From assembly GCA_036496285.1 (NCBI GenBank), contig DASXLI010000098.1, positions 59,193 through 123,192 on the forward strand: a stretch of 64,000 nt of DNA, read 5' to 3'. Positions 7,823-15,775 of this stretch are shown one piece after another. A program made the position numbers and the translations under genes. The notes under the pieces were generated by a model. It was not told where the DNA came from. It did not search any database and saw only the letters and a list, made by a program, of their open reading frames with translations. The stretch is from DP-19 sp036496285. Lineage in GTDB: Bacteria > Desulfobacterota > Binatia > UTPRO1. Positions within the stretch are counted from its first letter, which is position 1, and every line of letters begins with the position of its first letter.

Positions 7823-8301
7823 GAGATCTGAGCGGAATCCCTGCTCGATGGTCTCCCATCCCGCTGCGACTGATCGTCGGCTACGGGTTCATGCAACACG
7901 GGTTCGCCAAGCTCTCCCGGGGGCCCGATGCGTTCGTCGCGATTCTCCAGGCGATGGGCGTCCCTGCCCCGCACGTCGCCGCATGGTTGACGATACTGAC
8001 TGAGCTGCTCGGCGGCCTTGCCATACTCCTCGGAGCATTCGTGGCAATTGCCAGCCTGCCGATGATGGCCGTCCTGTTGGTGGCCATGTTTACCGTGCAT
8101 CTTCCCTACGGGTTCAGCTCGATCAAGCTCCTCGCCGTGACCCCGACCGGAGCGCAGTTCGGACCGGTGGGGTTCGAGGTGATCCTGCTCTATCTCGCCT
8201 GCCTCGTCGCCCTCGTCATCGGTGGCCCCGGGCCATTCGCCATCGACGGGCTCCTCCCTACGGGGCGTCGTGCGGCAGACCGAGCAGTCGCTCCGCGATG
8301 A
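7819..8301 (+). CDS. DoxX family membrane protein
   Basis: The 160-residue product has four predicted membrane helices and the DoxX-type opening RLIVGYGFMQHGFAKL, with a conserved ALLGAFVA-like second helix (GGLAILLGAFVAIASLP). DoxX proteins sit in the inner membrane and often accompany oxidoreductases. Here the gene ends the DUF427-MOSC-hydrolase operon, overlapping the hydrolase stop (ATGA). Its 3' end overlaps by 44 bases the 3' end of the convergent acyl-CoA dehydrogenase gene on the other strand. Its specific role is unknown. Confidence 0.85.
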   Translation: MRDLSGIPARWSPIPLRLIVGYGFMQHGFAKLSRGPDAFVAILQAMGVPAPHVAAWLTILTELLGGLAILLGAFVAIASLPMMAVLLVAMFTVHLPYGFSSIKLLAVTPTGAQFGPVGFEVILLYLACLVALVIGGPGPFAIDGLLPTGRRAADRAVAPR

Positions 8302-9451
8302 CGTTCTTCTGGATGTTCGGCGTGCCGCCGCCGATGACGTAGGGTGGCCAGCCGTTCATCACGCGCTGCCACTTGCCGTTGTCGATCGCGTGCGGTGACT
8401 TCTTGGCGAGGACGCCGTACGTCCCCTCGATGTCGCGGGCGAGGCGGCCGGACTCGATCTCGACGCGGGCGCGGATGAGCTTGTTGATCGACGTGTCGGC
8501 ACCGAGCGGCTCGCCGCGGAGCTGCTTGGTCAGGAAGCGGAGGCCGTTCAAGCGCATCGCCTCGACCTGCGTCTCCATACGCGCGAGGCGCTGGCGGATG
8601 CTGGGGTCGTCGATCGCGGCGCGGCCGCGGCGGCGGCAGCGGCGCGCCAGCTCGCGCAGGGCCTCCAGCCGATGCTTCAGCGCCCACACGTCGCCGATCG
8701 AGCTGCGCTCGTTGGCGAGCGCGTCCTTCGTCACGTCCCAGCCCTGCCCTTCGGCGCCGAGGCGGTTCGCGACGGGCACGCGCACGTCCTCGAAGAAGAC
8801 CTCCGCGAACATGGCGCCGCCGTTCATCTCCTTGATCGGCTTCACCGTGATGCCCGGCGTGTCCATGCGGACGAGGAGGCAGGTGATGCCGAGGTGCTTC
8901 GAGGCGTCGGGATCGGTGCGGACGAGCAGGATGATCCATTGCGACCACATCGCGAGGCTCGTCCAGATCTTCTGCCCGTTCACGACGTAGTGGTCGCCGT
9001 CGCGCATGCCCTTGCACTGGAGCGACGCGAGGTCGCTGCCGGCGCCGGGCTCGGAGTAGCCGGTGCACCACTGCTGCTCGCCCTTCAGGATCGGCGGGAT
9101 GTGCTCGGCCTTCTGCTCCGGCGTGCCGTACTTGATGAGCGCGGGGCCGACCCAGGCGAGACCCATGTAGCTGATGCCGAGCGGCGGCGCCTTATGGCGC
9201 GCCATCTCCTCCTTGAGGATCATCTGCTCGATCAGGGAGCCGCCTCCGCCGCCGACGTCGGCCGGCCAGTTGAAGCCGACCCAGCGCTTTTTCAAGAGAT
9301 CCTTGTTCCACTTGAAGAGCGCCGGCAGATCGGCGCCGCCCTCCTCGAGATCCATGTCGGCGCCGGCTGCGCGCTTCGGCAGGTGGTCGCGGATGAAGGC
9401 GCGCACCTCGGTCCGGAAGCGTTCCTCTTCGGGAGTGAAGGTGAAGTCCAT
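8258..9451 (-). CDS. Acyl-CoA dehydrogenase (large-type subunit)
   Basis: The 397-residue protein has the acyl-CoA dehydrogenase fold signatures: TGYSEPGAGSDLAS (FAD and substrate contact), DGDHYVVNGQKIWTS, and a C-terminal GGGTPNIQKNVIAERLLGLP. The last motif has Gly where many short- and medium-chain enzymes keep their catalytic Glu, as is usual for one subunit of heteromeric alpha2beta2 enzymes of the FadE28/FadE29 (ChsE) kind. It lies 28 bases downstream of a second, more divergent dehydrogenase gene on the same strand, which supports a heterotetramer. It is predicted to oxidise acyl-CoA thioesters in the cytoplasm; the chain or ring type is unknown. Confidence 0.9.
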   Translation of the reverse strand: MDFTFTPEEERFRTEVRAFIRDHLPKRAAGADMDLEEGGADLPALFKWNKDLLKKRWVGFNWPADVGGGGGSLIEQMILKEEMARHKAPPLGISYMGLAWVGPALIKYGTPEQKAEHIPPILKGEQQWCTGYSEPGAGSDLASLQCKGMRDGDHYVVNGQKIWTSLAMWSQWIILLVRTDPDASKHLGITCLLVRMDTPGITVKPIKEMNGGAMFAEVFFEDVRVPVANRLGAEGQGWDVTKDALANERSSIGDVWALKHRLEALRELARRCRRRGRAAIDDPSIRQRLARMETQVEAMRLNGLRFLTKQLRGEPLGADTSINKLIRARVEIESGRLARDIEGTYGVLAKKSPHAIDNGKWQRVMNGWPPYVIGGGTPNIQKNVIAERLLGLPHDAP

Positions 9452-9479
9452 GTCCGATCTCCTCGCGGCGGCGCCGCGT

Positions 9480-10616
9480 CTAGCTTTCCTGCCCGGCCGC
9501 GGCTTCGCTCAACGCGAACACGCGCTCGTAGTGCTCGTCGGGCGCGCCCATCCACACGTGGCAGTGGCGGCCGCGCTTGTAGAAGAGGTGCGCGTGGCAT
9601 TCCCAGGTGTAACCGATGGCGCCGTGGATCTGGATGCACTCCTCGCCGGCGGCGTCGAGCGCGTCCGCGGCCGCCGCCTTGGCCATGGCGGCGTACGACG
9701 CGGCCTGCGCCGGATCGTGCTCCGCCGCCCAGGCGCCGTAGTAGACGAGCGAGCGCGCCGACTCGACGTCGACGAGCAGCTCGGCGCAGCGGTGCTTCAC
9801 GCCCTGGAAGCGGCCGATCGGCGAGCCGAACTGCTGGCGCATCTTGGCATACGCGACCGCCATCGCGAGCGCCGCGTCGGCGGCGCCGACCATCTCGGCG
9901 GCGAGGCCGATGGTCATGCGGTCGAGCACGCGCACGAGCGCCGGCCACGCGCCGCCCGGCGCCCCGAGCCGCGCGCTCGCCGGCACGCGCACGCCCTCCA
10001 ACCGCACCTCGCCCGCCGGCTTCGTCGGATCGACGACGACGAGCGGCGTGATGCGCACGCCGGGCGCGTCGGCCGCGACGACGAAGAGGCTCACGCCCTC
10101 GCCCTCGCGCGCCGCGACCAGGATGCGGTCGGCGTTCTGCGCGTCGGGCACGAAGAGCTTCGTGCCATCGAGCTGCACGTCGCCGCCCTGCGCGGTGGCG
10201 CGGGTCGCGATCGCGTCGGGGGCGAGCACGTCGGTCTCCTCCAGCACCGCGAGGGTTGCGACGACGTCGCCGGCGGCGATGCCCGGGAGGTGCTCCGCCT
10301 GCTGGGCCTCGTCGCCGAGCGCGCGCAGCGCCGCGACGGCGGCGTCGGTCGCGAGGAGCGGCAGCGGCGCCAAGCTCTTCCCCATCTCCTCGAGGACGAC
10401 GATCAGATCCTCGCAGCCGAGGCCGAGGCCGCCGTGCGCCTCGGGAACGGTGATGCCGGGCCAGCCGAGCTCGGCGGCGCGCTTCCACAGGGCGCGATCG
10501 AGCGGCCGCGGATCGGCGGACCAGGCGAGGATGCGCTCGAGCGGCAGCTCCTTGTCGAGCAGACGGCGCACCTGCGCGCGCAGCTGCTCCTGCTCAGCGG
10601 TGAAGCCGAAGTCCAT
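9480..10616 (-). CDS. Acyl-CoA dehydrogenase (second subunit of a probable heteromer)
   Basis: The 378-residue protein is a divergent acyl-CoA dehydrogenase. It starts MDFGFTAEQEQLRAQV and ends with the family motif QIHGAIGYTWECHAHLFYKR. The middle domain has lost the usual TEP-x-AGSD motif (it reads LEETDVLAPDA), so it probably does not bind FAD and substrate alone in the standard way. That is typical of the partner subunit in alpha2beta2 dehydrogenases. The ATG at 10616 with GGAGGG upstream is preferred over an upstream in-frame start. It is the promoter-proximal gene of the pair and diverges from the MaoC hydratase gene. Confidence 0.88.
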   Translation of the reverse strand: MDFGFTAEQEQLRAQVRRLLDKELPLERILAWSADPRPLDRALWKRAAELGWPGITVPEAHGGLGLGCEDLIVVLEEMGKSLAPLPLLATDAAVAALRALGDEAQQAEHLPGIAAGDVVATLAVLEETDVLAPDAIATRATAQGGDVQLDGTKLFVPDAQNADRILVAAREGEGVSLFVVAADAPGVRITPLVVVDPTKPAGEVRLEGVRVPASARLGAPGGAWPALVRVLDRMTIGLAAEMVGAADAALAMAVAYAKMRQQFGSPIGRFQGVKHRCAELLVDVESARSLVYYGAWAAEHDPAQAASYAAMAKAAAADALDAAGEECIQIHGAIGYTWECHAHLFYKRGRHCHVWMGAPDEHYERVFALSEAAAGQES

Positions 10617-10650
10617 GGGCGACCCTCCGCGCGCCAGCATGCGACCGCCC

Positions 10651-10679
10651 TTTACTTATTGCAAGAGCTTGCATATACG
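10651..10679 (+). promoter_or_regulatory. Promoter with embedded TGCAAG-AG-CTTGCA operator
   Basis: The gap between the divergent dehydrogenase and hydratase genes has a perfect 6-base inverted repeat TGCAAG/CTTGCA at 10660-10673. It lies in the 17-base spacer between a -35-like TTTACT (10651) and a -10-like TATACG (10674) reading towards the hydratase gene. The placement suits a TetR-type repressor, and a TetR gene lies directly downstream of the hydratase. Both the promoter and the ligand logic are inferred from spacing and symmetry. Confidence 0.45.
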
Positions 10680-10711
10680 CGCGGCATCCCACCCGTTTCG
10701 GAGGACGATCC

Positions 10712-11569
10712 ATGCCCATCGAAGTCGCCAAGGCGCTCGGCGCCGAGCTCCCCGCCAGCAAGTTCTCGTGGAACGAGGACACGCTCATCCTCTACGCGCT
10801 CGGATCCGGCGTCGGCATCGGCACCGACCAGACGAGCCCGGCGGTCCTCCAGTACACCTACGAGAACGGCTTGAAGGCACTGCCGACCTTCGGCGTCGTC
10901 CCGAGCTTCCCGGCGCTCATGGGCATGATGAACGTGCCCGGCCTCAGCTTCAATCCGATGATGCTGCTGCACGGCGAGCAGTACCTCGAGATCGTGAAGC
11001 GGCCGATCCCGACGAGCGCCGAGGTCACCTCGAAGGCGCGCATCAAGGCGATCTACGACAAGGGCAAGGGCGCCCTCGTCGTGCTCGAGGTGACGACGAC
11101 GCAGGACGACGGCACGGTGCTGTTCAAGAACGAGTTCGGCGTCTTCCTGCGCGGCGAGGGCGGCTTCGGCGGCGAGGCCGGGCCGGCGCCCGGCAACGAC
11201 GCCCCGGACCGCAAGCCCGACGCGGTGGTCGAGCTGCCGACGATGACGCACCAGGCGCTCCTCTATCGCCTCTCCGGCGACAAGAACCCGCTGCACGCCG
11301 ACCCCGGCTTCGCGTCGATGGGCGGCTTTTCGAAGCCGATCCTGCACGGCCTCTGCACGTTCGCCAACGTCGGACGCGCCGTGATCCAGGCGTGCGCCGG
11401 CGACGATCCCACCCGCTTCCAGTCGATCAAGGTGCGCTTCGTGCGTCCGGTGATGCCGGGCGACACCATCACCGTGCAGATGTGGCGCGAGGGCGACCAC
11501 GACGTGCTCGTGCAGGCGAGCGCCGGCGGCCACGCCGTGATCTCGAACGCCAAGGTGACGCTCGCCTGA
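10712..11569 (+). CDS. MaoC-family (R)-specific enoyl-CoA hydratase (hydratase 2 type)
   Basis: The 285-residue protein is a double hot-dog enoyl-CoA hydratase. The C-terminal half carries the hydratase 2 motif YRLSGDKNPLHADP followed by GFSKPILHGLC, with the Asp and His of the catalytic dyad. The N-terminal half is the inactive, substrate-accommodating hot-dog domain found in ChsH3 and MFE-2-like enzymes. The ATG has GGAGG seven bases upstream. Divergence from an acyl-CoA dehydrogenase pair puts it in the hydration step of an acyl-CoA beta-oxidation route. Bulky or long acyl-CoA is suggested by the two-domain form. Confidence 0.92.
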   Translation: MPIEVAKALGAELPASKFSWNEDTLILYALGSGVGIGTDQTSPAVLQYTYENGLKALPTFGVVPSFPALMGMMNVPGLSFNPMMLLHGEQYLEIVKRPIPTSAEVTSKARIKAIYDKGKGALVVLEVTTTQDDGTVLFKNEFGVFLRGEGGFGGEAGPAPGNDAPDRKPDAVVELPTMTHQALLYRLSGDKNPLHADPGFASMGGFSKPILHGLCTFANVGRAVIQACAGDDPTRFQSIKVRFVRPVMPGDTITVQMWREGDHDVLVQASAGGHAVISNAKVTLA

Positions 11570-12207
11570 AGCGGCGCCGTCGCACACGACGCAACCGCGC
11601 CGAGACCGTCGCCGCGATCCTCGCCGCGGCGACGGATCTGATCGCGCGCAAGGGTCCTGACGGCTTCGGGCTCGCGGAGCTGGGCGAGAAAGCGGGCGTC
11701 TCGTTCGGCTTGATCCACCGCTATTTCGGCGGCAAGGCCGGGCTCCTGCGGGAGGCGATGCGACAGCCCTTCACCCGTCAGCTCAGCCGCGTCGTCGACC
11801 TGTACGAGCGCGGCGAGGCGGGGCGCGGGCCGGAGCCGCTGCTCGCCTCGCTCTTCGAGGCGCAGCGCCGGAACCCGAACTACGTGCGCCTGCTGGCCTG
11901 GGGCGTGCTGAGCGGCATCCTCACCGAGGACCTGTTCACCGCCGACCGCGCCCCGGTGCGGCGCCTGCTGGCGCTCCACCGCGAGACGGCGCGTCCGCCA
12001 CGCTCGGTCGACGCCAACGCCGTCTCCGCCCTGACCCTCACCGCGACGCTCGGCTTCGGCCTCTTCGAGCCCCTGTTGCGCGCGCTCCTCGACGTCGACG
12101 ACGACTTCGAGGCCGTCTATCGCCGCCACCTGGCCCGGGCGCTCGGCGCCTTCCGCGCTCCGCGTTCCCGCACCCCCGCACGCCGCACTGCGCTAGGCGA
12201 GCGCTGA
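11566..12207 (+). CDS. TetR/AcrR family regulator (start codon uncertain, CTG likely)
   Basis: The product has a TetR-type DNA-binding domain: AETVAAILAAATDLIARKG, then LAELGEKAGVSFGLIHRYFGGKAGLL, followed by an all-helical ligand domain. No ATG, GTG or TTG lies close to the expected N-terminus. A CTG overlapping the hydratase stop gives a 213-residue protein of normal length, while the next upstream option is a GTG at 11482 deep inside the hydratase gene. Co-transcription with the hydratase is likely. It is the best candidate to bind the inverted repeat in the divergent promoter and sense an acyl-CoA. Confidence 0.8.
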   Translation: MKRRRRTRRNRAETVAAILAAATDLIARKGPDGFGLAELGEKAGVSFGLIHRYFGGKAGLLREAMRQPFTRQLSRVVDLYERGEAGRGPEPLLASLFEAQRRNPNYVRLLAWGVLSGILTEDLFTADRAPVRRLLALHRETARPPRSVDANAVSALTLTATLGFGLFEPLLRALLDVDDDFEAVYRRHLARALGAFRAPRSRTPARRTALGER

Positions 12208-12228
12208 CGTACGTGGTTGAATAAGCGC

Positions 12229-12792
12229 ATGACCAAGCAGCCAGAGTCCCGCCGGACCGGCGCGGTCCCCATCGGGCGCGCCAAGGGACCGGGCGGCAGG
12301 CGCCGCGCCAAGGGTGCGGGGCCGCAGGGAAAGACGCTCTTCGAGGTCTCGGCCGGCGGCGTCATCTACCGCCCCACCGCGAGCGGCTTCGAGGTCTGCC
12401 TGATCGCCACCAAGGGCGGCACCCGCTGGCAGCTCCCCAAGGGCAAGCGCGAGAACGGCGAGACCCTCGAGCAGACCGCGGCGCGCGAGGTCCTGGAAGA
12501 GACCGGCTTGACCGGCCGGGTCGGCGAGCGCCTGTCGAAGATCGACCTCTGGTTCACCTGGAACGACGGCGACGGCGCCGTGCGCCACCACAAGCTCGTC
12601 TACTTCTACCTCCTCGAGTACGAGCGCGGCAGCACGGCCGACCACGACGACGAGGTCGAGGACGCGCGCTGGTTCGACGCCGAGGAGGCGATGCAGCGCC
12701 TCACGTTCCCGAACGAGCGCAAGGTCGTCGTGCGCGCCCTCGAGGCGCTGCGCGACCGGCCGGAGGGTCGCATCCACCAGCGCTCGTCGTAG
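12229..12792 (+). CDS. Nudix hydrolase with basic N-terminal extension
   Basis: The 187-residue protein contains a full Nudix box: GKRENGETLEQTAAREVLEE followed by TGL, matching G-x5-E-x7-REVxEE-x-G. A beta strand (FEVSAGGVIYR) precedes it. The first 45 residues are rich in Arg, Lys and Gly and look disordered. The ATG at 12229 is chosen over a TTG twelve bases upstream. Nudix enzymes cleave nucleoside diphosphates linked to another moiety; the small single-domain form with WQLPKGK resembles diadenosine polyphosphate or RNA 5' pyrophosphate hydrolases, but the substrate is not fixed by sequence. Confidence 0.88.
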   Translation: MTKQPESRRTGAVPIGRAKGPGGRRRAKGAGPQGKTLFEVSAGGVIYRPTASGFEVCLIATKGGTRWQLPKGKRENGETLEQTAAREVLEETGLTGRVGERLSKIDLWFTWNDGDGAVRHHKLVYFYLLEYERGSTADHDDEVEDARWFDAEEAMQRLTFPNERKVVVRALEALRDRPEGRIHQRSS

Positions 12793-12811
12793 CGGCCGGG
12801 AGCCGCCGCGC

Positions 12812-12827
12812 GGCGGCGGCGACCCCC
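12812..12827. terminator. GC hairpin between convergent genes
   Basis: A perfect 16-base GC palindrome (GCCGCCG and CGGCGGC around a CG centre) sits between the ends of the Nudix gene and the convergent small exported-protein gene. There is no T tract, so it is at most a weak or Rho-assisted terminator. Confidence 0.25.
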
Positions 12828-12839
12828 TGCCTGCGTCGG

Positions 12840-13139
12840 CTATTTCTTTTTGGCGGGCTTGGCCGCGGCGGCCTTCGGCGCCTTGGCCTCGATCGAGGCC
12901 GCGGTCATGCGGTACATGATCGTGACTTTGTCGCCGACCTTGACGTCGCCGGTCGTCTTGGTGTCGGCGCTCTTGCCGATCTCCCAGTTGTCCTTGCCCT
13001 TCTGCACGGTGATCGCGCTGTCCGTGACGCTCACCACCGGCCCCGTCACCTGGTACGTCCGCACGTCGGCCGCGAACGCCGCCGACGCCGAAAGTCCCAC
13101 CAACGCACCGAGAACCACCCCCTGGAACAGCTTCGTCAT
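12840..13139 (-). CDS. Small exported protein of unknown function
   Basis: The 99-residue product starts with a typical signal peptide (MTKLFQGVVLGALVGLSASA) and a likely AFA-A cleavage site. The mature part is a small beta-rich domain (RTYQVTGPVVSVTDSAITVQ, then KVGDKVTIMYRM), with the look of an OB- or DUF5666-like barrel, and a Lys/Ala-rich tail ending KPAKKK. The ATG at 13139, preceded by GGGGAGG, is preferred to a start 24 bases upstream. A periplasmic role is inferred; the function is unknown. Confidence 0.75.
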   Translation of the reverse strand: MTKLFQGVVLGALVGLSASAAFAADVRTYQVTGPVVSVTDSAITVQKGKDNWEIGKSADTKTTGDVKVGDKVTIMYRMTAASIEAKAPKAAAAKPAKKK

Positions 13140-13274
13140 GTCGACCTCCCCTTCCGGCGGCAACGTCGCGCCGCTGCCGCCCCGTTAGCCGAAGGCGCGG
13201 GGACGAGCAACCATCCTCGACCGTCCGAGCCACCATCCTTGACCGTCCCACGCCCGCGGACGTATCCGCGAGCG

Positions 13275-14372
13275 GTGACCGTCGCCGACTACGAGCGTGC
13301 CGGGCTCTACGATCCCGCGGCGCCCGGCGCCCCGGGTCGGCTCGAGCTCCTCGAGTGGCTCCGCGAACGGGGGGTCTCGCTCCAGCAGATGATCGACGCG
13401 CATCAGCAGGGCGGGCTCGCCTTCCTCGCCTCCGGGTTGGCCCTCCGCCCCGGCACGCGCGTCCCACGCGGTGAGCTGCCGGCCCGCCTGGGCATGCGGG
13501 CCGCCGAGCTGGAGAGCTTCCTCGTGGCGCTCGGCCTGCCGCCGGACGCCCCGGACGCCGCGACCTTCACGGAGAGCGAGGTCGAGCTGCTCGGCTCCGT
13601 CCTCGTCGGCATCGACCTCCTCGGCGAATCCGGCATGCGCCGCCTCGCGCGCGTGATCGGGCAGTCGGTCTCGCGTATCGCCGAAGCGATGGTCGAGACG
13701 AACCGGGAGAGCCGCCTGGCGCGCGTGAGCGCGAGTGGCTCCGAGCTCACCTACGCGCAGGCCCTCCTGCGCTCGACCGAGCGGGCGTACGCGCCGGCCG
13801 TGCTGGTGCGCGGCCTGCTGCCGGTCCACATCGAGATGTCGGCGCGACGCCTGCGCTTCGGGCGCACCAGCGACGCCGTGGCGACGACGCACGGCTGCAT
13901 CGCCTTCGTCGATCTCGTCGGCTTCACGACGCTCTCGCGCCGCACCTCCCCCGAGGCGCTCAGCGAGCTGATCGACCGCTTCGAGGAAGTAGCGCACGAC
14001 GTCGCGACGCTCCGCCAGGGGCGCGTCGTGAAGTTCATCGGTGACGCGGTCATGGTCATGACCTCCGAGGTCGAGCCGGCCTGCGACATCGCGCTCGCGC
14101 TGATCGAGCGCTTCGCGGGAGACCCCGACGTGACCCCGCGCGGCGGCATCGCGTCGGGCGCCCTCATCGACCACGGCGGCGACTACTACGGGCCGATCGT
14201 GAACCTCGCGGCGCGCATCACCGACCTGGCCGTGCCGCAGGAGGTGCTGGCGTCGCAGGAGGTGGCGGCGGCACTGGCCGGCTCCGCCCTCCGCTGCGAG
14301 CCGGCGGGACGGCGGACGCTCCGCGGCTTCGACGCGCCGGTCAGCCTGGTGAGCGTCAGCCGCGCGGCGTGA
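13275..14372 (+). CDS. Class III adenylate/guanylate cyclase with N-terminal regulatory domain
   Basis: The 365-residue protein has an N-terminal helical half (LLEWLRERGVSLQQMIDAH and later FTESEVELLGSVLVGIDLLG) like the pH-responsive regulatory domain of Rv1264-type cyclases. A C-terminal catalytic domain follows. The two metal-binding aspartates are in FVDLVGFT and FIGDAVMV, and a VNLAARI motif supplies the Asn and Arg of catalysis. It should make cAMP or cGMP in the cytoplasm. The GTG at 13275 is preferred, although the frame extends to a TTG at 13239. Its 3' end overlaps serS on the other strand by 17 bases. Confidence 0.88.
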   Translation: MTVADYERAGLYDPAAPGAPGRLELLEWLRERGVSLQQMIDAHQQGGLAFLASGLALRPGTRVPRGELPARLGMRAAELESFLVALGLPPDAPDAATFTESEVELLGSVLVGIDLLGESGMRRLARVIGQSVSRIAEAMVETNRESRLARVSASGSELTYAQALLRSTERAYAPAVLVRGLLPVHIEMSARRLRFGRTSDAVATTHGCIAFVDLVGFTTLSRRTSPEALSELIDRFEEVAHDVATLRQGRVVKFIGDAVMVMTSEVEPACDIALALIERFAGDPDVTPRGGIASGALIDHGGDYYGPIVNLAARITDLAVPQEVLASQEVAAALAGSALRCEPAGRRTLRGFDAPVSLVSVSRAA

Positions 14373-15636
14373 TGACTGTACGTCCGCCCATGTAGGGCTG
14401 GAGCACGGCGGGGATGCGCACCGAGCCATCGGCTTCCTGATACGTCTCGAGGACGCCGATCACGACGCGCGGCAGCGCCAGGCCCGAGCCGTTGATGGTG
14501 TGCACCAGCTCCGGCTTCGCCTGCGGCGCCGGGCGGTAACGGATGTTGGCGCGGCGCGCCTGGAAGTCGCGGAAGTTGGAGCAGGAGCTGACCTCGAGCC
14601 ACTCCTGGCAGCCGGGCGCCCAGATCTCGACGTCGAACTTCATCGCCGCCGTGAACGAGAGATCGCCGGTGCACATCTGCACGACGCGATGGGGGATCTC
14701 GAGGCGGCGGCAGACGTCCTCGGCGTCGTCGAGCAGCGCCAGCAGCTCGCGATCGGACTCCGCCGGCTCGACGAACTTCACCATCTCGACCTTGTCGAAC
14801 TGGTGGCCGCGCTTGATGCCGCGCACGTCGCGGCCGGCCGACATCTTCTCGCGCCGGAAGCAGGGGCTGTAGGCGACATGGTAGCGCGGCAGGGTGCCGG
14901 CCTCGAGGATCTCCTCACGGTACATGTTGGTGACGGAGACCTCGGCGGTCGGCACGAACCAGAGATCGTCCTCGGCGTCGCGGTACAGGTTGTCGCCGAA
15001 CTTGGGCAGGTTGCCGGTGCCGACCAGGCACTCGCGCCGCACCATCGCCGGCGGGTAGATCTCGACGTAGCGGTGCTCGCGCACGTGCAGGTCGACCATC
15101 CAGCTGATGAGCGCGCGCTGCAGCTGCGCCCCGGCCCCCTGCAGGAGATAGAAGCGCGAGCCCGAGATCTTGGCGCCGCGCTCGAAGTCGAGGATGCCGA
15201 GCGCCTCGCCGATTTCCCAGTGCGGGCGCGGCGTGAACGCGAGCTCGCGCGGCGTGCCGACGGTGCGCACCGCGACGTTGTCGCGCTCGTCGGCGCCGAC
15301 CGGCACGTCGGGGTGCGGCAGATTGGGGATCTCGAGCATGCGGGTCTCGAAGCGCTCGGTCAGCGCGGCGAGCTTCGCTTCCGCCTCGGCGATCACGTCG
15401 CCGAGTCCGCGCGTCGCGGCGATGGCGCGCTCACGCTCGGCGGGATCCTTCGTGGCGCCGATGGCGCGCGACGCGGCCCCACGCTCCGCCTTGCGCGACT
15501 CGACGTCGTGGATCGCGGCGCGGCGCTCCGCATCGAGCGCGAGGAGCGCGTCGATCTCGCCGGGCTCCACCCCGACGGTGCGGAGCGACGCCTTCACGGC
15601 ATCGGGCTGCTCGCGGATCAGGCGGATGTCGAGCAT
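14356..15636 (-). CDS. serS: Seryl-tRNA synthetase
   Basis: The 426-residue protein has the N-terminal antiparallel coiled coil that contacts the tRNA-Ser long variable arm (about residues 28-100). The class II catalytic core includes motif 2 (CFRREKMSAGRDVRGIKRGH) and motif 3 (NGSGLALPRVVIGVLE). The serine-binding TAEV loop (VPTAEVSVTN) is present. The length matches bacterial SerRS. It charges tRNA-Ser, for which this window also has a gene. The ATG start and the conserved MLDIRLIRE opening agree. Confidence 0.97.
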   Translation of the reverse strand: MLDIRLIREQPDAVKASLRTVGVEPGEIDALLALDAERRAAIHDVESRKAERGAASRAIGATKDPAERERAIAATRGLGDVIAEAEAKLAALTERFETRMLEIPNLPHPDVPVGADERDNVAVRTVGTPRELAFTPRPHWEIGEALGILDFERGAKISGSRFYLLQGAGAQLQRALISWMVDLHVREHRYVEIYPPAMVRRECLVGTGNLPKFGDNLYRDAEDDLWFVPTAEVSVTNMYREEILEAGTLPRYHVAYSPCFRREKMSAGRDVRGIKRGHQFDKVEMVKFVEPAESDRELLALLDDAEDVCRRLEIPHRVVQMCTGDLSFTAAMKFDVEIWAPGCQEWLEVSSCSNFRDFQARRANIRYRPAPQAKPELVHTINGSGLALPRVVIGVLETYQEADGSVRIPAVLQPYMGGRTVITPRG

Positions 15637-15775
15637 CGGCGGGTCGTACCATGCGCGTTTTCCGCCGGCAATTCGGAGGCTGCGGCGCGATCGAAACGCT
15701 CGAGGACGCGTTGATCAGTGATGCCGTGGTCCTGCTCGAGGCACGTCACCGGCGCGGGCCGCTGCGGCCGCGGGG

